Assembly: GCA_023269565.1 (NCBI GenBank)
Contig: JAHFTD010000008.1
Span: 1 to 46,559 of the forward strand
Direction of reading: 5' to 3'
Source: Opitutaceae bacterium
GTDB lineage: Bacteria; Verrucomicrobiota; Verrucomicrobiia; Opitutales; Opitutaceae
DNA: 46,559 bases
In this document: one piece after another, positions 21,727-29,588 of the stretch
How the letters are laid out: each line of letters opens with the position of its first letter
Position numbering within the stretch: position 1 is the stretch's first letter
Notes under the pieces: generated by a model
Database searches by the model: none
Told to the model about the DNA's origin: nothing
What the model saw: only the letters and a program-made list of their open reading frames with translations
Program-made: the position numbers and the translations under genes

Positions 21727-21764
21727 CCCAGAAAAGTGTCACCTATTAGATGACACTTTCCGGG
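21727..21764. repeat. Imperfect inverted repeat (REP/MITE-like hairpin) between cusA and the Spy-like gene
   Basis: CCCAGAAAAGTGTCA (21727-21741) faces TGACACTTTCCGGG (21751-21764), giving a perfect nine-base inner stem AAAGTGTCA/TGACACTTT around the nine-base loop CCTATTAGA. It lies in the 95-base gap inside the presumed cus transcript. The long AT-containing stem is unlike the flanking GC-rich sequence. It could be a repeat element, an mRNA stabiliser or an attenuator. Confidence 0.6.
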
Positions 21765-21787
21765 AGTGGATCAGAGCTTGGACGTGA

Positions 21788-22387
21788 TCAGGATTTCTGG
21801 TTGTGCTGGGACGGGTCGTGCACGACCGGCTTGTCGCTGGTGTAGCCGCGGAGCTCGTTATACTTCGCGACCTGCGCCGGCGTGAGGATGGCGCCGGTGG
21901 CGACGTGGGCGTTGAGGTGCACCGCTCGGAGTTCGCCCTGAAGCTGGCCGATCTCGACGGTGAGCGCGCGGACGTTTTCGGCGGTGGCGTGTTTGCCGGT
22001 GAAGAGCTCATCGAGAGCGATTTCGCGGGCGATGATCTTTTCGCCGAGCGGAATGGCCGCAGCTTTCATCGCGTCGAAGACGCGCGTGAGCGCCGCGGTC
22101 TGGTCGGACGTGAGCGCAAGCTCGGCGGTATCGAGCACGTGGCGCGGGCCGGGGTAGCGGTTGAGTTCGGCGGGGCGGGCGAGGCCCATGCCGTGGCCGC
22201 TGCGCAGCTGGTTGATGTCGGATTCGGAGAGGGCCTTGATCCCGCGATTTTGCTGGCCCACGTAGGGCGAGGGCGCGGAAGCGGCGAACATCGCGGTGGC
22301 GAAGCTCAGCGAGGAGAGAACGAACAGGGCGGGAACTTTGCGGAGGGACATGGAGGATTTGGGCTGGTTGTTATTTGTCGTCGTCAT
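21788..22387 (-). CDS. Periplasmic Spy/CpxP-like metal-stress protein
   Basis: A 199-residue exported protein. A signal sequence is visible (KVPALFVLSSLSFATAMFAASA). The mature part is almost all helical and carries the LTxxQ-type pairs of the Spy/CpxP/ZraP class: LALTSDQTAALTRVFDAMK near residue 90 and LTPAQVAKYNELRG near 175. This class acts as periplasmic chaperone or metal buffer; some members respond to copper or zinc. A second start at ATG 22351 (MSLRKVPAL) gives a more ordinary signal peptide and may be the real one. The gene lies between cusB (28 bases) and cusA, so a role in periplasmic copper stress is inferred. Confidence 0.75.
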   Translation of the reverse strand: MTTTNNNQPKSSMSLRKVPALFVLSSLSFATAMFAASAPSPYVGQQNRGIKALSESDINQLRSGHGMGLARPAELNRYPGPRHVLDTAELALTSDQTAALTRVFDAMKAAAIPLGEKIIAREIALDELFTGKHATAENVRALTVEIGQLQGELRAVHLNAHVATGAILTPAQVAKYNELRGYTSDKPVVHDPSQHNQKS

Positions 22388-22415
22388 CAGTTGGGTAAAG
22401 GGCTTGGCCGGCTGG

Positions 22416-24107
22416 TCACTTGATCTCGCTGCCGCATGTGAGCATGGCGGAGCCGAAGAAGGGATTGCGGAGGTCGGGGGTGCGCTGGAGCCAGCGGCCG
22501 GTCCCGAGCACGGGTGACATCGGGCACTGGAAAATCCGGAACTCGGTCGCTTGGTGCAGGCTGGTGCCCCGCACGAGATCGGCGACGGCGGTGCTGAGCG
22601 GCTCGAAATCGCGGCGTGCGGCCTTGAGGTCGAAGCGGTCGCCGGTGGTTTTCTCGAACTGCTTCAGTGACGTGCGCTGACCGGCGGGTTCGACGGCGAT
22701 GTAGGCCGTCAACGCCGTGCGGATGGTGGGCAGGACATTTTGGTAGCCGGCGAAATCGTCGGCGGCGAGCACCATGGCCCCATCGGCGAGGGCAAGAGCG
22801 AGCGGTTGCAGCAGATCGAGCCGCTTGGTGTCGTCAGCAGCGGTGGCTTGGGTGACCATTGGAGCCGGTTTCTCGGTCGCCGGGGTGGGCAAGCCGCTGG
22901 CGGCGCGGGCAAGCTGCGCCTGACTGTCGAGGATCATACCGCCTTGCGTGACGACTTTGTCGCCCTCGGCGAGTCCGTCGAGCACCTCGACATCGTCGTC
23001 GCCGACGCGGCCAAGCCGGATGTTGCGAGACTCGTAGGCGTGGCCGCCACGGTCGACGTAGATGACGGCGGTGCCGGTGTGCTGGAGCACGGCGGCGCGC
23101 GGGACGATGAGGGCTTCAGGCGAGTCGAGTTTCACGAGGCCCTCGGCAGTCTGCTTGTGGAGCAGGGCGCGGTCGGCGTTTGGCAGCACGACGCGCACGC
23201 GGACGGTGCGCGTGGTCTCATTGAGATTCGGGTCGATGAAGGCGATGGGCGCACGGAAAATCCGGCCGGGTTGCGAGAGCGTGGTGACGTCGACGCTCTG
23301 GCCGGCGCGCAGCCACGAGAGGTCCTGTTCATGGGCGTCGAAGATGAACCACATCGACGAGAAATCGCCGAGTTCGAAGAGCCGGGTCTCGGCTTCGGTC
23401 TGGTCGCGGTTGATCTGCTGGCCTTCATAGACGTGGCGGGCGACGATGGTGCCGGACGTCGGCGCGCGGAGATTGACCATCGCGGTGGGCTCAAGCGTGT
23501 GCTCGAGGATGTCGATCTCCTCGGCCGTGAGTCCGAGGTTGAGCAGGCGCTCGCGCGCATCGGCGCGCTGGGACGCGGAGAAGGCGGAGGTGCCGGCCTT
23601 GAGGCGTTCGACGAATTCGCGTTGGGCGGTGAGCATCTCGGGGCTGTAGATCGTGGCGAGGGGCTCGCCTTCCTTCACTTCGGCGCCGACGTAGTTGACG
23701 AAAAGTTTCTCGATGCGGCCGGGCACGCGGGCGGTGATGTAGCGGTGGCGCGTATCGTCGTCGTCGATCGCGCCCGTGACGCGCAGCGTGCGGATGAGCG
23801 GGGCGCGGCGCACGGCGGCGACACGGACGTCGAGCACAGCGACGCTGGCCGGCGTCAGGGTGACGAGATTGGGATCGATCGCGCCACGGGCGGCGACGGA
23901 GGCGATGACGAGGTCCATGCCACAGATGGTGCATTTGCCGCCGGGTTTGTCGGACTTGATCCACGGGTGCATGGGGCACTGGTAGACGGCGGCAGTGGCG
24001 GCGTGGTTGTGGCTGTCGGCCGCGGGCGCTTGGGAGCGGGCGACAAAGTATCCGCCCGCAGCGGCGGCGAGGGCGACGAGGAAAGAAATGGGGAAGCGAG
24101 TTTTCAT
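22416..24107 (-). CDS. cusB: CusB-type efflux adaptor with metal-binding and DUF3347-like domains
   Basis: A 563-residue periplasmic membrane-fusion protein that passes metal to CusA. Order: N-terminal anchor (FPISFLVALAAAAGGYFVA); heavy-metal-binding domain at about residues 40-68 (YQCPMHPW ... GGKCTICGMDL); barrel-sandwich/lipoyl and helical hairpin regions (RVPGRIEKLFVNYVGAEVKE; YSPEMLTAQREFVERL); beta-barrel domain to about residue 400 (EGDKVVTQGGMILDSQAQLA); and a C-terminal helical domain resembling DUF3347, ending in a second metal-type motif IFQCPMSPVLGTGRWLQ. E. coli CusB (~407 residues) lacks the last domain. Upstream of the Spy-like gene and cusA in one transcriptional direction. 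Confidence 0.9.
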   Translation of the reverse strand: MKTRFPISFLVALAAAAGGYFVARSQAPAADSHNHAATAAVYQCPMHPWIKSDKPGGKCTICGMDLVIASVAARGAIDPNLVTLTPASVAVLDVRVAAVRRAPLIRTLRVTGAIDDDDTRHRYITARVPGRIEKLFVNYVGAEVKEGEPLATIYSPEMLTAQREFVERLKAGTSAFSASQRADARERLLNLGLTAEEIDILEHTLEPTAMVNLRAPTSGTIVARHVYEGQQINRDQTEAETRLFELGDFSSMWFIFDAHEQDLSWLRAGQSVDVTTLSQPGRIFRAPIAFIDPNLNETTRTVRVRVVLPNADRALLHKQTAEGLVKLDSPEALIVPRAAVLQHTGTAVIYVDRGGHAYESRNIRLGRVGDDDVEVLDGLAEGDKVVTQGGMILDSQAQLARAASGLPTPATEKPAPMVTQATAADDTKRLDLLQPLALALADGAMVLAADDFAGYQNVLPTIRTALTAYIAVEPAGQRTSLKQFEKTTGDRFDLKAARRDFEPLSTAVADLVRGTSLHQATEFRIFQCPMSPVLGTGRWLQRTPDLRNPFFGSAMLTCGSEIK

Positions 24108-24228
24108 GAGGATAAGGACGGAAACGGAGGTGGGCGGAGAGTCTTACCCGGACGCACGACGGTGGAACGGGACAGGACGCGGAAAAGCCGGCGTGCGGGC
24201 ACGCGCGGGCACACTCAGGCCCACGGCC

Positions 24229-24597
24229 TTAGATCAGGAAACTGCAATGCGCCTTGAACAAAGGCACACTCGCAGCAGGCGTCCATGGATCGGACGCGCG
24301 CAAATCGAGCTGACGGGACACCGGTTCGAGGAACGCGGAGAAAAATTTGACCGGGGTGCGGCGGATGGCGACGACCTTGCGGGCGGGCTTCGCAACGGCG
24401 GCGGTGCCAGCGGGCTCCGAGGCGCCGACCCACTGGATGGGCGCGGGAGGCACGGCGCAGTCGGGCATACCGCACGAGCCGTCGCACTGGCCACCGCAGG
24501 CGCAGTGACTGGCCGTGGCGAGGGACAAGGGCGCCGTCTGCACCTGCGCGAACGCGGTGCAGAAAACAGCGAGGAGAAGCCCAACGAGGCGTTTCAT
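24229..24597 (-). CDS. Small exported Cys-rich protein at the head of the cus cluster
   Basis: A 122-residue protein with a signal peptide (MKRLVGLLLAVFCTAFAQVQ) followed by the cluster HCACGGQCDGSCGMPDC, which places Cys32, 34, 38, 42 and 47 with His31 and Met44 within 17 residues, well suited to binding a soft metal such as Cu(I). The rest is Ala/Pro/Val-rich with a basic centre (KPARKVVAIRR) and ends FKAHCSFLI. No enzyme motif is present. It is 120 bases upstream of cusB on the same strand, so a copper-binding or sensing role is inferred from both composition and neighbours. Confidence 0.65.
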   Translation of the reverse strand: MKRLVGLLLAVFCTAFAQVQTAPLSLATASHCACGGQCDGSCGMPDCAVPPAPIQWVGASEPAGTAAVAKPARKVVAIRRTPVKFFSAFLEPVSRQLDLRASDPWTPAASVPLFKAHCSFLI

Positions 24598-24703
24598 GCG
24601 AGGGCGATTGATAGCAGTGAGAGCGGCTGCGGCAACTTTTATTGCAGAGGATTTTTTTGGCTTTCGCTGCGGGCGGTTTCGCGAATCGCTCGGCGAAAAC
24701 GAG

Positions 24704-25138
24704 TTAGGCGGGAGCGGGCGCCAGTTTCAGGACGAAATGAAAATCATCGATGAGCATCCGCTGACGGAAATAGAAGCGATGGGCAGCGCGGCGGTGCAGG
24801 CCCGAATCGAGGTGGAGCTCGGCGCAGCCCTCGGCGAGGGCGAGCTCGCGCAGCCATGCGAAAAGGGCCTCGCCGTGGCCTTGCGAGCGCGAGGCGGAAT
24901 CGGTTATGAGGTCGTCGAGGTAAAGGATGCGCCCCGCCCAGAGGACATCCATCAGTCTGTAGCCGGCGAGAGAGCGGACGGCACCGCCGGCCTCCAGCGC
25001 GGCAAGGCGGTAGCACTGGTTCGTCTGACGGCGGACCCGTGTGATGAATTCATCCGAAGTGAGGTGAGAGCGCAGCTGCACCATCACGGGGAAACAGCGG
25101 GTCAGTTCGGCGTCCGTCTCGGCGTGGAAGATTTTCAT
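24704..25138 (-). CDS. GNAT-family N-acetyltransferase
   Basis: A 144-residue acetyltransferase fold. The acetyl-CoA loop region is YLDDLITDSASRSQGHGEALFAWLRELA, where S-R-S-Q-G-H-G stands in for the usual R-x-x-G-x-G/A. The end of the fold is ELHLDSGLHRRAAHRFYFRQRM, with the familiar A-H-R-F-Y element. The acceptor substrate is unknown. It lies three bases downstream of the EamA transporter gene, so the two are almost certainly one operon, perhaps modifying and exporting the same small molecule (inference). Confidence 0.85.
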   Translation of the reverse strand: MKIFHAETDAELTRCFPVMVQLRSHLTSDEFITRVRRQTNQCYRLAALEAGGAVRSLAGYRLMDVLWAGRILYLDDLITDSASRSQGHGEALFAWLRELALAEGCAELHLDSGLHRRAAHRFYFRQRMLIDDFHFVLKLAPAPA

Positions 25139-25141
25139 CGC

Positions 25142-26122
25142 TCAGGCGGCCTTAGGCTGGGCGGGCGCAGTGAGCGAGACTGGCATCGGGCGGGCCTTAC
25201 TGATGGTGATGAGGGCGACGCCGCCGATGATGACGGCGGAGGCGACGAGCATCCGGGGGCTCACGGGCTCGTGCAGGATGAACCAGCCGAGGAAAACGGC
25301 GACGATGGGATTGACGTAAGTGTAGGTGTAGACGCGGGCCGGCGTGCTGTGCTTCATCAGCCAAATGAAGGCGGTGAAGCCGACGAGCGAGCCGACCAGT
25401 GTGAGATAGAGCCAGGCGCCGAGCGAGCGCGCCGTGACGGCGGCCGCCTCAAAGCTTGCCGGCTCGCGCATGAGGAAGCTCATCAGGAAGAGCCAGCCGC
25501 TGCCGGTGAGCATCTGCAAGGCCGAGGCGGTGAAGGGCTCCGCGGGCATCTGCGCGTAGCGCGAGTAGAGCGAGCCGCCGCTCCACAGGATGCACGCGAG
25601 CACCAGCGCGCCGACGTGGAGAAAGTCGAGGCCGCTGGATCCTCCGCCCGACCGGACGTCGGGCCCGGCCAGCAGCGCCAGGCCGGCGAAACCGAGGGCC
25701 AGTCCCGTGGCCGTCAGCCAGGTGGGCCGGGCGCCGCGCTTTGCATCGCCACCGAGAACCAGCACGGCCCAGTCAAGCAGCACGATGGCGACCGGTCCGA
25801 TGGAAATGACCAACGTGGCGATGCTGGAGGGCACCTTCTGCTCGGCCCAGCAGACGAGGCCGTTGCCGCCGAGCATCAGCAGCGCGCCGACGATGGAGTT
25901 GTCGAACCACTGGCGCGCGGTCGGGCGGATTTTTTTCGTAAACCAAAGGAAGCCGTAAAGCAGCAAACCGGAAACCAGGAAGCGTGCGCCGGCCATGAGG
26001 AAGGGCGGCAGCGACTCGACCGCGATGCGGATGGCGAGATAGGTGGAACCCCAGACCACGTAGATGGCGGCGAAGGCGAGGATGAGCGCGCTGCGCGGGG
26101 CGGGTGCGGTGGAATCGGTCAT
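25142..26122 (-). CDS. EamA/DMT-family drug/metabolite transporter
   Basis: A 326-residue inner-membrane protein with ten predicted helices in two EamA repeats. The first begins LILAFAAIYVVWGSTYLAIR, and the second covers FLHVGALVLACILWSGGSLYSRYA to VYTYTYVNPIVAVFLGWFIL. The YVNP motif before helix 9 is typical of the family (YedA/RhaT-like exporters). The substrate is not predictable. It is the middle gene of a MocR-EamA-GNAT series on the minus strand; 103 bases separate it from the regulator gene upstream. Confidence 0.9.
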   Translation of the reverse strand: MTDSTAPAPRSALILAFAAIYVVWGSTYLAIRIAVESLPPFLMAGARFLVSGLLLYGFLWFTKKIRPTARQWFDNSIVGALLMLGGNGLVCWAEQKVPSSIATLVISIGPVAIVLLDWAVLVLGGDAKRGARPTWLTATGLALGFAGLALLAGPDVRSGGGSSGLDFLHVGALVLACILWSGGSLYSRYAQMPAEPFTASALQMLTGSGWLFLMSFLMREPASFEAAAVTARSLGAWLYLTLVGSLVGFTAFIWLMKHSTPARVYTYTYVNPIVAVFLGWFILHEPVSPRMLVASAVIIGGVALITISKARPMPVSLTAPAQPKAA

Positions 26123-26225
26123 AGGGCGGAGGCAATTGATGCGATGGGCGGGAGATGAGACGTGATTTGGGCGCTATTTCCGCCGCGGTGAAGCGCGAAA
26201 ACGGGGCGGGGAATTGCGGCCGGGA

Positions 26226-27686
26226 TCAGAGTTGCTTCTTGGCGAGGTCGCCCAGCGTGCGGATGGCGTGGTCGATGGCCTCGGACCAAGGGATGCCTGC
26301 GCTCATGCGGAGGCAGTTGCGGTAACGATCCTTGACCGAGAAGAGCGCACCGGGTGCGGTGTTGATGCGGTGCTTGAGCGCCTCGCGGTGGAGGCGTAGC
26401 GTGTCGACGCGCGTGGGGAACTCGACCCAGACGACGTTACCGCCCTGCGGCCGGCTGAGGCGCGTGCCTTCGGGGAAATAGCGGGCCATCGACTGGGTGA
26501 AGAGGTGCAGCTGCTGGTGGTAAGCGCGGCGGATGGTGCGGAGATGGTGGTCGTAGCCGCCGTCGCGGAGGAATTCGGCGAGGGTCTTCTGGAGGATGGC
26601 GGGCGTGCCCATGCTGTTGGTGAACTTGAGCCGGCGCACGCGCTCGAAGTAACGGCCGGGGGCGATCCAGCCGACACGGAAACCGGGGGCGAGGGTCTTG
26701 CCAAAGGAGGAGCAGAGCATCACGCGGCCGTCGCGGTCCCACGCCTTCAGCGGCTTGGGCCGGAGCTCGCCGAAGTGGAGGTCGCCGTAAACGTCGTCCT
26801 CGATGACCGGCAGGTCGAACTCGCTGAGCAGGTCGTAGAGGCGGCGTTTCTTGTCGTCGGGCATGAGCGAGCCGAGCGGATTGTGGAAGGCGGGCATGAC
26901 CATGACGGCCTTGACGTCGTTCTGCTCGATGGCCTCGCGGAGCTCGTCGAGGCAGATGCCCTCACGGGACGAGGTAGGAATCTCAAGCGCGCGCAGGCCG
27001 AGGCTCTGGATGGTTTCGAGGAAGCCGAAGTAGGCGGGGGTTTCGATGGCAACGGTGTCGCCCGGCTTGGTGACGGCGCGCAGGGCGAGGTTGATAGCCT
27101 CGGAGCAGCCGATGGTGACGACAAGTTCGTCATGGGCCAGCGGGCAGCCGGCCTGCAGATAGCGTCGGGCGATCTCGCGGGAGAGCGGCTCGAAGGCCCA
27201 GTTCAAGCCGTAGCGGCCGAGGATGCTGGGGTCGCGGCGCGCGACGGAGCCGAGGAGGCGCGCGAGTTTTTTTGTCGGAAACAGGCTGTGGTGCGAACAG
27301 GCGGCGCCGAAGGGAATGTAGTCGGGGTCGACCGAGCGGTCCAGGACCTCGGCGGTGAGGTCGTTGACGCCGACATAGGAAGGCTTGGCCATCGGCCGGG
27401 CCATGCGCGGCTCCGGGCAGAAACACGGCGGCCGCGGCCGGACGTAATAGCCCGACTGCGGTCGGGCCTCGAGGTAGCCGCGGTTTTCGAGGACGGTGTA
27501 AGCCTGCAGCACCGTGGCGATGCTGACGCTGCGCTGGCGCGACATCAGGCGGACAGACGGCACCCGGTGGCCGGGACGGAGCGTGCCCTGCTCGATGAGC
27601 GATTGCAGCGAACCGGCCAACTCCGCGTAAAGGGACTGGCCGGCGGCGGGCGCGCCGGATTTGGGTAAAGGCAGTGTCTGGATCAT
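26226..27686 (-). CDS. MocR-family transcriptional regulator (GntR HTH plus aminotransferase-like domain)
   Basis: A 486-residue regulator. Residues 12-85 are a GntR winged helix (AGQSLYAELAGSLQSLIEQG, then SVSIATVLQAYTVLENRGYL). The remainder is a fold-type I aminotransferase domain with PLP-binding lysine K330 (CSSFGKTLAPGFRVGW), GCSEAINLALRAV and VIEDDVYGDLHF. Such proteins sense PLP-bound ligands (GabR, PdxR and related). The ATG at 27686 is used since the upstream in-frame extension reads as noncoding. It is transcribed toward the EamA transporter and GNAT genes and probably controls them (inference). Its HTH has a full-length wing and the aminotransferase part looks intact. Confidence 0.88.
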   Translation of the reverse strand: MIQTLPLPKSGAPAAGQSLYAELAGSLQSLIEQGTLRPGHRVPSVRLMSRQRSVSIATVLQAYTVLENRGYLEARPQSGYYVRPRPPCFCPEPRMARPMAKPSYVGVNDLTAEVLDRSVDPDYIPFGAACSHHSLFPTKKLARLLGSVARRDPSILGRYGLNWAFEPLSREIARRYLQAGCPLAHDELVVTIGCSEAINLALRAVTKPGDTVAIETPAYFGFLETIQSLGLRALEIPTSSREGICLDELREAIEQNDVKAVMVMPAFHNPLGSLMPDDKKRRLYDLLSEFDLPVIEDDVYGDLHFGELRPKPLKAWDRDGRVMLCSSFGKTLAPGFRVGWIAPGRYFERVRRLKFTNSMGTPAILQKTLAEFLRDGGYDHHLRTIRRAYHQQLHLFTQSMARYFPEGTRLSRPQGGNVVWVEFPTRVDTLRLHREALKHRINTAPGALFSVKDRYRNCLRMSAGIPWSEAIDHAIRTLGDLAKKQL

Positions 27687-27835
27687 GGCGTGGAAGGGGG
27701 CGATCGAGAAGGACAGACGGTAGCAAAAACGGGGCGACACTGGTAGCATCAGTGGAAGAAGATTGGCACCAGCACAGTTGCTTTGCAGCGGTGCTGTGTC
27801 CATGACAATTATCCCGCGACTGGGACGCGCGGGCA

Positions 27836-27866
27836 CAAGAAAGCCCCGGCCATGCGGCGCGGGGCT
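27836..27866 (-). terminator. Intrinsic terminator downstream of the decayed DUF6268 gene
   Basis: On the minus strand, AGCCCCG and CGGGGCT (plus coordinates 27860-27866 and 27842-27848) enclose a loop and are followed by TTTCTTG. It terminates the PhzF/pseudogene transcript. Confidence 0.7.
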
Positions 27867-27890
27867 GTTGGTCTGGCCAAAAAAGGCCGG

Positions 27891-28749
27891 CTAGAACGAG
27901 CCCTTGAGCGAGAGGCCGAAGTAACTGCCGGCGTCGCCGTCGAGCCGGTAGTTGCGGTCGAACCAGTCGAACTTGCGGTCGGTGACCGCGCCGAAATCGA
28001 AAGAGAGTTTCATGGTCTCGGTCAGGGCGTAGTCGAGGGAGAGGCCGGCACGGATCTCGCGGTAATCGAGGTAGGTGTCGGCCAGGCTCGGGCCGACGGG
28101 GAGGAAGAGCGGATTGGCACGGGGATCGCGTCCGACGCGGAAGGAGCCGCCTTGGAACGACACGCCAGCACTGAGGCTGAGCTGCTCCGAATATTTGCAG
28201 GTGAAGCCGCTGCGGGGGAAACCTAGGTTGAAGAGCCAGTCGGGCGTAAACTGCCAGCGCACGCCGACGATGGGCAGCACGGGATTGTCGGAGAAGGGGT
28301 TGACGTTGAGGCCGAACATCCAGATGAGCTCGCGCGAGGGGGACCAGGCGGTGGTGAGGAGGAGCGGGGCGTTGAAGGATTTGCCGTTAAAATCGTCGAA
28401 ATCGCATAGAAGCCGGGGCGCAGATACGCCGCGAGGCTCCAGGCCTCGGAGAGGCGGTGCATGACCCCGAGGTTGAGCGAGAGTTCGGACAGCTCAGCGG
28501 GCAAAATCGGGGGTGGAAGCGTCGAGGCGGTTGGTCGCGTAGGCCAAGCCGTAGGCGAGCGAGGTCGACTCGGTGAGTTTCGCGCGGTTGGACAGGCTGA
28601 AGCCGAAGCGATTGACCGAGACTTCGCCCATGCGGGCGGAGCCACGGGCGAGGTCCTCCTTGGAGGAGTAGGACCACCAGAGATCGTAGGAGGCGAGCAT
28701 GGCGGGGCGCATGGTGGCCGAGGGTTGCGCGAAGAGCGTGGGCGCGCCG
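27891..28749 (-). pseudogene. Decayed DUF6268-type outer-membrane protein gene (two frameshifts, no N-terminus)
   Basis: Three minus-strand reading frames join into one protein. Part 1 runs from just after the PhzF stop (LASYDLWWSYSSKEDLARGS ... NRLDASTPDF) to a TGA at 28494. Part 2 continues in another frame (LPAELSELSLNLGVMHRLSE ... LRPGFYAIS) to about 28393. Part 3 resumes in a third frame (DDFNGKSFNAPLLLTTAWSP, then MFGLNVNPFSDNPVLPIVGV) to the stop at 27891. Each junction needs one base change of length. The expected signal peptide is missing: the frame starts immediately at the PhzF stop. The beta-rich, aromatic-ended C-terminus (YFGLSLKGSF) is typical of outer-membrane barrels; the DUF6268 label is from memory of the pattern. 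Sequencing errors could explain the frameshifts but not the absent N-terminus. Confidence 0.72.
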
Positions 28750-28751
28750 GC

Positions 28752-29537
28752 TCAGACGGTGATCTCGCCGCGCAGGTAGAGCACAGCGCGGCCGGCCACC
28801 TGCACGCGATCACCGGCCAGGGTGCAGAATAGCTCGCCGCCGCGCGGCGAAATCTGCCGGGCGTGCAGGCTATTCTTGCCCAGGCGCTGCGCCCAGTAGG
28901 GCACCAGGGTGCAGTGGGTCGAGCCGGTGACCGGATCCTCGGGTATGCCCACACGCGGTGCAAAAAACCGGGAGACGAAATCACAATCCCGTCCCGGGGC
29001 CGAGGCGATGATGCCGACCACATCGAGGCGGCCGAGCGTCGCGAAGTCGGGATTCAGCGCGCGCACCTGCTCCTCGGTGGGGAAGACGCACAGGTAATCG
29101 CGCGCCTTGCCGACAAACTCCGGGGTCGCGCCGAGCCCGCGGATAATCTCGGGCGGAGCCGGCGCGGCCGCGGCCGGACGGGCGGGGAAGTCCATTTCCA
29201 GCAAGCCCTGCTCCAGGCGCCGGACGGTCAGCGGGCCGCTGCGGGTATCGAAGGTGACGAGATTGCCGGGCTGGCCGAGCTCGTTGAAGAGGATGTGCCC
29301 GGTGGCCAGCGTGGCGTGGCCGCAGAGGTCGACTTCGACAGCGGGGGTGAACCAGCGCAGGTGGTGGCGGCCAGGTCCGGTGCGGACAAAGAAAGCGGTT
29401 TCGGCGAGGCCGTTTTCAAAGGCGATCTGTTGCATGAGGGCGTCGGGCAGCCAGTCGGTGAGCGGCACGACTGCCGCGGGATTGCCGGCAAAAGCCTGGC
29501 GGGTGAACGCGTCGACCCAATAAAGCGGGAGTTTCAT
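28752..29537 (-). CDS. PhzF-family isomerase-like protein
   Basis: A 261-residue member of the PhzF/diaminopimelate-epimerase-fold family. The N-terminus (YWVDAFTRQAFAGNPAAVVP) and the catalytic glutamate E46 (NGLAETAFF) are present, as are WFTPAVEVDLCGHATLA and EDPVTGSTHCTLVPYWA from the two symmetric halves. PhzF of phenazine synthesis isomerises dihydro-3-hydroxyanthranilate, but no phenazine genes are here, so the substrate is unknown. The downstream edge abuts the decayed DUF6268 gene (2 bases). The upstream neighbour is a GNAT gene on the same strand (51 bases). Confidence 0.92.
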   Translation of the reverse strand: MKLPLYWVDAFTRQAFAGNPAAVVPLTDWLPDALMQQIAFENGLAETAFFVRTGPGRHHLRWFTPAVEVDLCGHATLATGHILFNELGQPGNLVTFDTRSGPLTVRRLEQGLLEMDFPARPAAAAPAPPEIIRGLGATPEFVGKARDYLCVFPTEEQVRALNPDFATLGRLDVVGIIASAPGRDCDFVSRFFAPRVGIPEDPVTGSTHCTLVPYWAQRLGKNSLHARQISPRGGELFCTLAGDRVQVAGRAVLYLRGEITV

Positions 29538-29588
29538 GTCTCGGCTGCTACTTGGAGTGGCGGAGCGGGCAAGCGGAAGCGCGCTGTG

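Noticed and set aside
18933-21749. A 938-codon plus-strand open frame antisense to cusA
   Set aside because: It is made of charged repeats of the type produced by reading high-GC codons on the opposite strand, has no recognised motif, and lies opposite an unmistakable CusA.
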